This document shows, piece after piece, positions 56,491-64,000 of a stretch of DNA of 64,000 nucleotides. Location of the stretch: NCBI GenBank assembly GCA_037388505.1, contig JARRKC010000001.1:124001-188000 (forward strand). The letters are read 5' to 3'. A program made the position numbers and the translations under genes. The stretch comes from JARRKC01 sp037388505 (GTDB lineage: Bacteria > Acidobacteriota > UBA6911 > RPQK01 > JAPXNP01). The number at the start of each line of letters is the position of its first letter. Position 1 is the first letter of the stretch. The notes beneath the pieces were generated by a model that was not told the origin of the DNA, searched no databases, and saw only the letters and a list, made by a program, of their open reading frames with translations.

Positions 56491-58072
56491 CGGACTCCCT
56501 CAGAATCGCCGGGAAGGCCACCGGTTCGCGCTGGAAATAGACCTGGAATCGTTTACGAAAGGCCGGTGGAATGCCTGCTTCGGCAGCTCCTTCGAGAAGG
56601 CCGGGCAATAACCCGTCTACGAAGTACATGTCGAGTGCGTCCCCGTCCTTTGTCATGACCTTGCCCCGAGGCTCGCAATAGAAGAAATCCTTGATCCTCA
56701 AGTAGGTCGCTCTCGAGATGTTGATTCGATTCGGGAGCCCCGATGATTCCATCCGGGAACTCAGATTGACCGTGTCCCCCCAGACATCGAAGGCGAACTT
56801 GCGGATTCCCACGACTCCCGCAATCACCGGTCCAGTGTGAATTCCGATCCGCACTGCCCAGCGGGCTCGGTTCTTCGGATTGTCTCTCTCACGGACCGTT
56901 TCCAGGAGTTCGAAAGCTGCCAGCACGGCCTCGACGGGATGCGCCGGGTTCCTGATCGGAAGGCCACCGGCGCACATGTAGGCATCGCCGATCGTCTTCA
57001 GCTTCTCGAGGTGGTACCGGTCCACGATCCTGTCGAATGCCGTGAAGTAGTCCTGAAGATTCTCGACCAGTTCCTCCGCCGAAAGGCGTGCTGTCGACTG
57101 AGTGAATCCCACGAAGTCGGTGAAGAGAATGCTGACATCCTCGAAGTACTTGGGATCTACCTCTCCTTTGGTATGAATCTCTTTGGCAATCTCTTCGGGG
57201 AGGATGTTCTCCAGCAATTGCTCTGATCGCGCCTTTTCCTGGGCAATCTCCCTGTTTCGCAAGGCGAGCTGGCGGTTCGCGTCAGTCAGCCGGCCACGAG
57301 CCAGGGCGAGTTTCTCCGTCATGGCGTTGAACGCTGAAGCAAGCTCGCCGAACTCGTCATGGGATCCCAGGCGAATTCGGTGGTCGAGATTCATCGAGCC
57401 GATGATCTTGGCCCCCTCCTTGAGAACAACGAGCCGTCGATTGAAGAAACGCGAAAAATAGAGCGCGACCGTAATCGCAATCAGCGTCGAGAGACCGAAG
57501 ATGCTCAGGGTCAGGTTGGTCGTGACTCGCTGGATTTCTTCGGAGCTCTTGCCGGCCGAACTGACACGCTCCTTTTCTGCATGCTTCAGCGCAGCCAGCT
57601 GTTCCACAATCCGGGTACTCAACGGCTCGGCATGCATTGCCAGCTCGGTGATCGCCTCGACATGATCCACACCGAGATTCTGATAGAAGATGACCCACGA
57701 CCTGGAGAGCTCGCCAAATGTCACCTTGAGCTCTTCGACTTCAGACCGGCCCTCGGTCGGCGTGAGTCCGAGCAACTGGACGATGCGCTCCGAGGTCGAC
57801 TCCAATTCACTCTTGAACTGTTCGAGCTGGGCGGGCGGCACCGCACCCTGAGCTTGATCCGACATCACGCTCATCAGCACCTGAATCTGCTTCAGCTTGT
57901 TCTCGATGTCCTGGCTCACCGAGTTGACCAGGTCCTGCCTGGCGACCGCCGCCTGGACTTCTGCCAGAGTTCGGTCCCGCTTCCCGGAACCCCAGAAGTA
58001 GATTCCGAGGTTCACGCCGAACAGCAGCAAAATGGTCAGGAAAGAGAGGCTGAGCCTTCGTTTGATGGACAT
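56477..58072 (-). CDS. HAMP-domain class III adenylate cyclase
   Basis: 531 residues. Two membrane segments (about 8-28 and 186-208) bracket a helical periplasmic sensor of about 155 residues; a HAMP domain (about 210-262), a coiled coil and the cyclase domain (about 300-470) follow. Catalytic residues are complete: FTDFVGF, KTIGDAYM, the aspartate in FDVWGD that pairs with lysine to select adenine, and NLSSRM. The Lys/Asp pair supports adenylate cyclase. It lies 2 bp after the binding-protein gene, so it is the third gene of a three-gene operon. Confidence 0.93.
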   Translation of the reverse strand: MSIKRRLSLSFLTILLLFGVNLGIYFWGSGKRDRTLAEVQAAVARQDLVNSVSQDIENKLKQIQVLMSVMSDQAQGAVPPAQLEQFKSELESTSERIVQLLGLTPTEGRSEVEELKVTFGELSRSWVIFYQNLGVDHVEAITELAMHAEPLSTRIVEQLAALKHAEKERVSSAGKSSEEIQRVTTNLTLSIFGLSTLIAITVALYFSRFFNRRLVVLKEGAKIIGSMNLDHRIRLGSHDEFGELASAFNAMTEKLALARGRLTDANRQLALRNREIAQEKARSEQLLENILPEEIAKEIHTKGEVDPKYFEDVSILFTDFVGFTQSTARLSAEELVENLQDYFTAFDRIVDRYHLEKLKTIGDAYMCAGGLPIRNPAHPVEAVLAAFELLETVRERDNPKNRARWAVRIGIHTGPVIAGVVGIRKFAFDVWGDTVNLSSRMESSGLPNRINISRATYLRIKDFFYCEPRGKVMTKDGDALDMYFVDGLLPGLLEGAAEAGIPPAFRKRFQVYFQREPVAFPAILRESAIPG

Positions 58073-58074
58073 GG

Positions 58075-58554
58075 TCAGCGAAGCGGGTAACCGGCTTCAC
58101 CTGGAAGCCTTCCGTCGATGCGCAGAACTTTCACGCCTGGGGGAACGTTTTCCGCACTGACGAAGCTGATTGAGCCGGGGATCGCCCGTACGAGTTGTGT
58201 CGCCATCGCGTTCGAATACACGATTTTGGGGCCGGCTACTGCTTCGGCGCGGAAGACTTTGGCAATCCAGTATTGGCGAAACTGAGACTCGCTCATTTGG
58301 TAGATCTTCTTGAGTACCACGTCCCTTTCACGCGCGACGGGAGCCCGGATCATCAGAGTGACACGCTGACCGGATGGCCAGAACTGCCGGTCTCCGAGCA
58401 AGAGGCGCCGGATCTCTCCAAGAGCCAGATCAGTTTCGCCGACGCCGGGATGAACGATCACAGCGACATCGCTCTCGGGTTTCTTTGGAGCGGCGAGACA
58501 ACAGAGGAACGTTACGAACACCAGAGTCACCGAACAGACAAATCGTCGAGCCAT
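58075..58554 (-). CDS. Small periplasmic phosphate-binding-protein-like (PstS-like) protein
   Basis: 159 residues with a signal peptide ending near LAAPKKP. The rest resembles half of a PstS-type binding fold: ALGEIRRLLLGDRQFWPSGQ near the N-terminus and a late AIPGSISFVS segment. Proteins of this short form often sit beside porins and sensor proteins; they may pass ligand information to a membrane partner. Here the partner would be the HAMP cyclase encoded 2 bp later (inference). The ligand is unknown. Confidence 0.8.
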   Translation of the reverse strand: MARRFVCSVTLVFVTFLCCLAAPKKPESDVAVIVHPGVGETDLALGEIRRLLLGDRQFWPSGQRVTLMIRAPVARERDVVLKKIYQMSESQFRQYWIAKVFRAEAVAGPKIVYSNAMATQLVRAIPGSISFVSAENVPPGVKVLRIDGRLPGEAGYPLR

Positions 58555-58565
58555 GGTTGCTGTCC

Positions 58566-60242
58566 TCAGAACGTAAAAGCTATCTGCATGAGTCCCGCGT
58601 TGTATGGATTCTTGTCCCTGCTCTTGCGACGCTGAAACTCGGCCTTCAGTGCGGCGAACAGGGTGAAATCGTAACGCAGGCCGACGATAGCTGCTGTGAG
58701 CCCCGGAAAACCCTCGAACACAGGATCGTTCTCATTGACCTGGGTTCGCTCGTATCGAACGTAAGGCTTGAGTCCATAGTTCAGCCAGGGAAGGCGGTAA
58801 GCGATCTGGCCATATCCGGCCCAACTGGTGAACCCGTTCGCAGCTCCGATTTGAGTGTGCCGCACGTGAAAGAGCTCAGTGATAATTTCCGGTGTCTCTT
58901 TGGTCCAGACCAGATACGCTGAAGTGATGCGCTCTCGGTAATCGGGCAGGCCGGGCAGGTTCAACTCGTCATCGTAGAAGGAAGCTCCTGCGGAGAGCCA
59001 TGAAAAGTCTCCGGGATGCGCCGCAATCCTGAAGACGACGGAGCGATGATTGTTGACATCACCCGCTTGAGCGGGCTCAGTCAAATCCCGCGCACGTCCG
59101 TTGCCGACCCCCACCTCATACTCGAGATTGATCGGCGCGGATGGAATGCGACCGCCCGCGAAAGCACCCACTGCATGGATCGGAAGGAAGCGGGTACCGA
59201 AGTTGACCATGTAGGGCCGCTCAATCGAAGTCTGGAGCCACAGGCCATGGTGGAACTCCGTATTCCACCAACTGATCGGCGTGTGGAACCTCCCGAAGGA
59301 GAGTCTCAAGGCGTCACTCTGACTGATGCTGAGGATGTATCGTTCCACACTCGCGGAGAAGTCGGTCTCGTGTGCCGTCAGAGCGAGTTCCCCGAAGACC
59401 TGCACTCGGTCGGACAGTGGTGACGTCAACTGCAGAACGAATTGACCCGACCGAAAGCCGTTGCCATGCTGATCGTGCTGGCTTGCCGCATAGTCCAGAT
59501 TCGAGAAGCCTGCGAATTTCAGGTTCGGATAGACGGGTCTGACTTCAGCCGGGATGAGATCCGGCGTTCCAGAGGACTGGGCGGGCGGTGTCTGGAGACC
59601 GACTGCGGCTGCCGTGGAACCAGCTACTGACGGACTGGGGACCGGCGATTTGGACGCGGTCGCACCTGCGAGACCGGGTGGAGGGAGACTCGAGGGCGGG
59701 GTGACTCGAGCAACCTGCTGCTCCGTCATCGCCACGCGCTTCTCGAGTTCGGCCAGGCGCTTCTCCAGAAGTCCGATGTCGCGGCTCTCCGGTGTGCCGT
59801 CTCCGACCGTCTGCTCGGCCACTCCGGCCGACGGCGGCGGGATCGTCAGAAGAAGCCCTTCATCGACGGGCTGCACCCTGAGTTCGCCCCTGGGAATGGA
59901 AACGAAATCGACTGAGACGGCGGTCCCACCTTCTGCGGTCTCGTCGACGCGGATCCGGCGAACTCCGAAGCGTTCGATGTCGAAGGACGAGCGTGGATAG
60001 TCGCCGACGTCGACTCGGGCCAACTCGAGGCGGACCGAAGACCGCCGGAGATCCCATGACATGGCGAAGGAGGAGGAAGTGGAGGCTACGATGAGCACCT
60101 CGAGCCCTTTTCCTTCCTGAGACCAACGCACGGCCTTCAGCGTAGCTCGACGCGGTTGATCGGCCGTCGGCCTGGCCCAGACGCCGGTCCAGCCTGCGAA
60201 ACACAAGAGAAACGGAGAGAGCACGATCCCGATGCGACCCAC
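58566..60242 (-). CDS. Outer-membrane porin-like protein with N-terminal AMIN-like domain
   Basis: 558 residues, starting with GTG after AGGAGG. A signal peptide is followed by an AMIN-like beta domain (about 30-130), a coiled coil (about 150-180, LLEKRLAELEKRVAMTEQQV) and a Pro/Ala-rich linker. About 320 residues of beta strands follow, ending in the terminal aromatic IAFTF of a barrel. AMIN domains bind peptidoglycan or target the envelope. The barrel resembles the phosphate-selective porin group in general form but the specificity cannot be read. It is the first gene of the operon with the binding protein and cyclase. Confidence 0.82.
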   Translation of the reverse strand: MGRIGIVLSPFLLCFAGWTGVWARPTADQPRRATLKAVRWSQEGKGLEVLIVASTSSSFAMSWDLRRSSVRLELARVDVGDYPRSSFDIERFGVRRIRVDETAEGGTAVSVDFVSIPRGELRVQPVDEGLLLTIPPPSAGVAEQTVGDGTPESRDIGLLEKRLAELEKRVAMTEQQVARVTPPSSLPPPGLAGATASKSPVPSPSVAGSTAAAVGLQTPPAQSSGTPDLIPAEVRPVYPNLKFAGFSNLDYAASQHDQHGNGFRSGQFVLQLTSPLSDRVQVFGELALTAHETDFSASVERYILSISQSDALRLSFGRFHTPISWWNTEFHHGLWLQTSIERPYMVNFGTRFLPIHAVGAFAGGRIPSAPINLEYEVGVGNGRARDLTEPAQAGDVNNHRSVVFRIAAHPGDFSWLSAGASFYDDELNLPGLPDYRERITSAYLVWTKETPEIITELFHVRHTQIGAANGFTSWAGYGQIAYRLPWLNYGLKPYVRYERTQVNENDPVFEGFPGLTAAIVGLRYDFTLFAALKAEFQRRKSRDKNPYNAGLMQIAFTF

Positions 60243-60385
60243 GGCCCCCCTCCTTTCCTTTCAGAGGAAATGATGTTGCTAAAGAAGGAAATATGTGTGC
60301 CGTAGTTTATGTTTAGTAGCCGCGAAATTCAAGTTGGTGTGGCAAGCTTCTCCGCACCAGGCCGTTTGGGTTACCATAACTTCCC

Positions 60386-61231
60386 ATGCATTCACCGCTG
60401 TACTTCAACGGACGATATACGACGACCGCCGAGCGCGTGATCGGCGCGGAAGATCGCGGCTTCCAGTTCGGCGACGGGATCTACGAAGTCATCAAGTTCA
60501 TGCGTAAACGGCCTCTTCTCGCCGCGGAACACCTGCAGCGTCTGGCAGCGGGGCTCTCTGCTCTCGATATTCGCCCTCCGCTGAGTTCGGGTGAGTGGAT
60601 GGGTGTCTTTCAGGAGTTGATCGAGCGATCCGGGGAATCGGACGGAACGCTCTATCTCCAGGTTACGAGGGGTGAAACTCCCCGCTCAACGCTGTATCCG
60701 ATGGACCTCCCGGCAACCGTTGTAGCCTATGCGCGCGGTATGCAGTTTCCTCAACGGGACGCCCGCGTCGCCGGAATCGCCGCCATCACCGTGCCGGATC
60801 TCAGATGGAGCCGGTGCGACATCAAGTCCGTCAACCTTCTCGGAAACGTTCTGGCACGCCAAGAGGCGCGACGACGGGGCGCGACCGAGGCACTACTGGT
60901 CAGAAACGGATTCTTCACCGAGGGTGCCCACTCCAGTGTTTTCTTTGTTCTCGACGGCATGGTCGTCACGCACCCGTCCAACGATGGGATTCTCCACGGG
61001 ACCGTGCGGGATCAGGTCCTCCGCATTGCGAGAGAGGCGGGTGTGAACATCTCCGAAAGGCCCGTGTCCCGCGACGAACTGGAGTTTACTCGAGAAGCCT
61101 TCATAACGAGCACCACACAGGGAGTGATGCCGCTGCGGACCATCGACGATCACGCGGTCCCCGGCAACGGGATCAGTCTCAAGCTTGGCGACCTCTACGT
61201 CGAGTTCGAGAACCAGCTCGCTTCCCAGTAA
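60386..61231 (+). CDS. PLP-dependent aminotransferase class IV, D-amino acid type
   Basis: 281 residues. The N-terminal AEDRGFQFGDGIYEVIK segment and the PLP lysine in DIKSVNLLGNVLA (about residue 150) match the D-amino acid aminotransferase subgroup more than BCAT. The TSTTQGVMPL segment near the C-terminus binds the PLP phosphate. It probably interconverts D-alanine and D-glutamate, useful for peptidoglycan; a 4-amino-4-deoxychorismate lyase is a less likely alternative. It diverges from the porin operon. Confidence 0.85.
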   Translation: MHSPLYFNGRYTTTAERVIGAEDRGFQFGDGIYEVIKFMRKRPLLAAEHLQRLAAGLSALDIRPPLSSGEWMGVFQELIERSGESDGTLYLQVTRGETPRSTLYPMDLPATVVAYARGMQFPQRDARVAGIAAITVPDLRWSRCDIKSVNLLGNVLARQEARRRGATEALLVRNGFFTEGAHSSVFFVLDGMVVTHPSNDGILHGTVRDQVLRIAREAGVNISERPVSRDELEFTREAFITSTTQGVMPLRTIDDHAVPGNGISLKLGDLYVEFENQLASQ

Positions 61232-61277
61232 CGGATTCGGGCTCCGGCTTCGAGCACCGACTCGACGGCCCGCTGCC

Positions 61278-63077
61278 TCAGAACTCCAGGCCGACACTGA
61301 ACCATCGGCGCGGCATGTCGACACCCGGAATTTCCTGATAGACGCTGTTGAGATAGTTCGTCACTTCAGCATGCACACGGACGGAGCCAGAGACGGGACG
61401 CGTCAGTCGCAGATCGGCGACCCAGTAACCCGACCCGTCGCGCCGTCGCCGGTAGGACAGGTGGTGTCCAACCCTGAGACCCAGCAGAAGGGGAAAAGCC
61501 GCAGTTGTCGTCAGCGAGTGTCGGGCATACTGCGAGACATATTTCGATTGCAGCTCGAGCTCATCCGCCCGTACGTTCAGATAAGTGTACTGAACACCGA
61601 CCCAAGCGAAATTGGTAACGCGCCTCTGTAGAGAGGCTTCCAGGCCCTCCGACTGCAGCCTTCGGATGTTGGCCGTGCGCCAGCGCTCGGCCGCGTCGCT
61701 TCGAATCCAATCAATGGCATCGCGCTGATGGCGTGAAAAAACGCCCAGGCCGCCCCGCCAGCGAGGCGAGGGCAGCCAATCCAGCCCGACCTCGAAGCCC
61801 AGCGCCCGCTCGGGCTGGAGCGAAGGGTCCGCCTGATGATTGGGATCGCTGTAGAACCGCTCGGTGAAGGTCGGGATCCGGAATGACTCACCGACATAGG
61901 AGCGCAGCTTGAGCGCAGGCGTCAGCCAGACCAGACCGCTCACCGATGGACTCCAACTGCCCGAGAAGGAGTCGGAGCCGTCGTAGCGAAGCCCGGGGTA
62001 GAGCAAGACTCGGCTGCCCAGCCCCTGTTCGATCTCACCGTACACGCCATAGCGACTGTACCGGTGCTTGCCGAGATTGTTGGAGTCGATCCAATCGCCT
62101 CCGGCCGTTGCGCCGAGATTGAGGCGCGTGGCTCCGGCCACTCTCCAATCGAGTCCCAAGCCGGCGTCCATGGAATGGTCACGGTGGAAATTCTCCGCAT
62201 AGCCAGGACGTTCCACATCCCATAGAAAGTGGTCTCGATGGGCTCGGAAGGACGCTCTCGTCGACAAGGTCCAGCCCTCGCCCGAAGCCACGGGCGATTC
62301 AAGGGCGAGCAGGGTCTGCCGGGTCCACTCGCGTGACGGAGACGGGCCGTAGAAGCCGGAGGCTCCAAAGCGCTTGTCGAGATGAGACAGCTGAAACCTG
62401 CCGGAAGACCCGAGCCGGCCCTGCAGTCGGATGCCCAGCGTCCGAAAATCACGATCGAAGGCGAAACCGGAGGAACGGTTTCCCCAAAGAGACAGGCTTT
62501 CAAGAATGCCCGTGTCCGAAAGATCGACGCCCGCATACCCCGTCATCAACCCGTACTGACCGACGCTGAACTCGCCTCTGGTTCGCCGCTCCGACCGGCG
62601 AGTGACGATGTTGATGACGCCTCCAACCGCGTCAGCTCCATGCAGCGACGAACCGGAGCCGTAGAGAATCTCGACGCGCTCGACATCTTCGAGTGCAACC
62701 GGAATGTCACCGTTGTGGTGACCGGTCTGCGGATCGTTGAGGCGATGGCCGTCGATCAAAATCAAGACCTGATCGAACGTGGCTCCGCGAATCGAAAAGT
62801 CGGTCTGAACACCAAAAGGTCCACGCGACTCCACCTCGACACTGGCCGCGTAACCGATCAGGTCGGCGACCGTCTCCACCGGTAGAGCCTCGATCTGTTC
62901 ACGGGTGATGACCTCCACCGTTCGGGCCAGACTCTTGAACGGCACCGGGAACGCGTGGGCAGTGACGGTTACCTGTTCATCAGGAGGGGCTTGGCCGATC
63001 GCCGAAAGGCCGGAAAGGGAGAGAGCGAGGACCGCTGTCCAGACAGTTCGAAACCGACGGGTCATGGTGGTTGGCAT
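61278..63077 (-). CDS. TonB-dependent outer-membrane receptor
   Basis: 599 residues. A signal peptide (ending AIGQ) is followed by a TonB box-like EQVTVTAH stretch, a plug domain (about 45-150, with FSIRGATFDQVLILIDG and YGSGSSLHGADAVGGVINI) and a 22-strand-type barrel ending in GLEF. It takes up a large scarce substrate using TonB energy. Size and plug resemble BtuB-like receptors, but no cobalamin riboswitch or transport gene is near, so the substrate is open. In-frame ATGs at 63077 and 63065 are both possible starts. Confidence 0.9.
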   Translation of the reverse strand: MPTTMTRRFRTVWTAVLALSLSGLSAIGQAPPDEQVTVTAHAFPVPFKSLARTVEVITREQIEALPVETVADLIGYAASVEVESRGPFGVQTDFSIRGATFDQVLILIDGHRLNDPQTGHHNGDIPVALEDVERVEILYGSGSSLHGADAVGGVINIVTRRSERRTRGEFSVGQYGLMTGYAGVDLSDTGILESLSLWGNRSSGFAFDRDFRTLGIRLQGRLGSSGRFQLSHLDKRFGASGFYGPSPSREWTRQTLLALESPVASGEGWTLSTRASFRAHRDHFLWDVERPGYAENFHRDHSMDAGLGLDWRVAGATRLNLGATAGGDWIDSNNLGKHRYSRYGVYGEIEQGLGSRVLLYPGLRYDGSDSFSGSWSPSVSGLVWLTPALKLRSYVGESFRIPTFTERFYSDPNHQADPSLQPERALGFEVGLDWLPSPRWRGGLGVFSRHQRDAIDWIRSDAAERWRTANIRRLQSEGLEASLQRRVTNFAWVGVQYTYLNVRADELELQSKYVSQYARHSLTTTAAFPLLLGLRVGHHLSYRRRRDGSGYWVADLRLTRPVSGSVRVHAEVTNYLNSVYQEIPGVDMPRRWFSVGLEF

Positions 63078-63297
63078 TCCTGTGACGATCGATTTCGCAG
63101 ATTATGCCACAGCAGGGGTGGGAATTTGAGGCTTCCGACGTGCGACTTGCGACGAGAGTCGACGGGAGAACCAGACACGCAGAGAACGAGAGACCCACAG
63201 CGTGGGCACTCGAAAGGGCGTCCCCGCCTGCCCGTTCTCCCGTTCTCCCGTTCTCCCGTTCTCCCGTTCTCCCGAGGAGAGGGTGTAACCCCCCTTC
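63078..63297. other. Spacer between PEGA and TonB receptor genes
   Basis: 220 bp between two minus-strand genes. It contains a five-copy octamer array and a small hairpin CCCAC-AGC-GTGGG at 63194-63206. No riboswitch conservation was recognised. Confidence 0.5.
63234..63273. repeat. Perfect five-copy octamer array GTTCTCCC
   Basis: Five exact copies in a row. On the other strand the unit is GGGAGAAC, the same unit as in the degenerate blocks at 8695-8770 and 63896-63936. Confidence 0.95.
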
Positions 63298-63699
63298 TCA
63301 GAAGTCCAGATTGAAGTCCAGCTCCTTGCCGGCCATCACGTAGATCTTCCGTGTCACGATGCGACCATCCGGAGACACGATTTTCACGTGATGAGTTCCG
63401 GCCCGGAGGGTCGCCGTGGAGCCGAAAAGCCCTCCATCGAAGTCGTCGGCAACACCAATATAGACTCCATCCACGAACACCCGCGACTGAGACGGGTGAA
63501 CGTTGAAGTCGACTCGTCCGAATGCCGCGGGAGCGACGACAGCGACCGGTCTCACACGCACGGGTGCGACGACGGGTCGAACGATTCGCGTCGGTCGGAC
63601 GACGATCCGGACGGCTCGATGCGCACTCAGACTGGAAGCCATGGTCAGTGCGATCAGTACCACGGCTGCAACTATCCACGTCCCTGTTTTCTTCATCAT
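63298..63699 (-). CDS. Secreted PEGA-domain protein
   Basis: 133 residues from the ATG at 63699, which has AAGGAG upstream; the frame runs further upstream without support. A signal segment (about 5-25) is followed by a Val/Arg/Pro-rich stretch and a PEGA domain (about 63-133) with VDFNVHPSQSRVFVDGVYIG and the closing GTHHVKIVSPDG. PEGA domains are common surface beta modules in bacteria with many TPR proteins. Function unknown. The Arg/Pro/Val stretch may cross or bind the cell wall. Confidence 0.82.
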   Translation of the reverse strand: MMKKTGTWIVAAVVLIALTMASSLSAHRAVRIVVRPTRIVRPVVAPVRVRPVAVVAPAAFGRVDFNVHPSQSRVFVDGVYIGVADDFDGGLFGSTATLRAGTHHVKIVSPDGRIVTRKIYVMAGKELDFNLDF

Positions 63700-63895
63700 C
63701 TCAGACTCCTTTCCTCGAAAAGCCCTTCTCCTTTCCGCATTCGTCCTCATTAGTTCCACCGGTGCCCGGTTTATTTGACAACAGGTCCGGAGAACGGGAG
63801 CGTGGGTAGGATAAGCTTCCAGATTGTCTCCACCGGGCGGTGGAAACTTCACGAGGGTTATTCAAGATGGACTCTGAAGGTCAGCCGGTGAGAGC

Positions 63896-64000
63896 GGGAG
63901 AACCGGAGGACGGGAGAACCGGAGGACGAGAGAACCGGAGCTGGGAGCTGGGAGCTGGGAGCTGGGAGCTGGGAGCTGGGAGCTGGGAGCTGGGAGCTGG
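63896..64000. repeat. Octamer block followed by a heptamer array running off the window
   Basis: 63896-63936 consists of GGGAGAAC/CGGAGGAC-type units; its first 21 bp equal 8695-8715. From 63937 nine exact copies of GGAGCTG follow and continue past the window end. Confidence 0.9.

Noticed and set aside
63078..63297. Cobalamin riboswitch before the TonB receptor
   Set aside because: The spacer is repeat DNA and lacks the conserved B12-box type sequence, so the receptor cannot be assigned to cobalamin on that ground.
63234..64000. CRISPR array
   Set aside because: The tandem copies are 7-8 bp without spacers and no cas genes are present.

Overview
The window is about 64 kb of high-GC chromosome from a Gram-negative, aerobically respiring bacterium. 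Outer-membrane proteins (a TonB-dependent receptor, an AMIN/porin-like protein, a FecR/TPR/barrel protein), an aa3-type oxidase and a meso-diaminopimelate-type MurE point that way. A Ser/Thr kinase with an N-terminal zinc ribbon, many TPR proteins, a carboxypeptidase-regulatory-like/TPR protein and a huge secreted subtilase with a beta-helix are typical of Acidobacteriota and relatives. That placement is an inference from gene style, not from a marker phylogeny. No rRNA, tRNA, CRISPR, prophage, insertion sequence or plasmid gene was recognised. About 50 protein genes cover nearly the whole sequence.

Layout. 1-6108 (minus): a respiratory operon, ctaC-ctaD-ctaE-ctaG-small subunit-Rieske-cytochrome b, cut by the window edge; both subunit II and cytochrome b carry heme-c motifs. 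6431-7591 (minus): DUF1634 and TauE/SafE permease. 7605-11686 (minus): tandem-GAF protein and a receptor-like Ser/Thr kinase. 11897-16852 (plus): large secreted S8 peptidase. 16849-18951 (minus): TPR, NAD kinase, metal-finger and TPR genes. 19085-19807 (plus): HEAT-repeat protein. 19936-24452 (minus): TPR protein, DinG-like helicase, glyA. 24644-26350 (plus): proS. 26518-28007 (minus): phosphodiesterase and a PmoA-like (DUF6807) protein.

28251-44803 (plus) is a complete-looking division and cell wall (dcw) cluster: mraZ, rsmH, ftsL, ftsI, murE, murF, mraY, murD, ftsW, murG, murC, ftsQ, ftsA, ftsZ, lacking murB and ddl. It is followed by glk.

46003-60242 is the most interesting accessory region. 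A FecR/TPR/barrel protein is followed by two CHASE2 adenylate cyclases (convergent), an M48 protease, a cyclic-nucleotide-binding MscS channel, a HAMP adenylate cyclase, a periplasmic-binding-protein-like protein and an AMIN/porin protein. Three intact class III cyclases next to one cyclic-nucleotide-gated channel suggest a local cAMP signalling module that reads envelope state. The window ends with an aminotransferase of D-amino-acid type, a TonB receptor and a PEGA protein.

A second theme is the spacers: several intergenic gaps consist of degenerate short-unit repeats (7- to 10-bp units). Some are arranged as long inverted repeats between convergent genes, and one 21-bp stretch is shared by two loci 55 kb apart.
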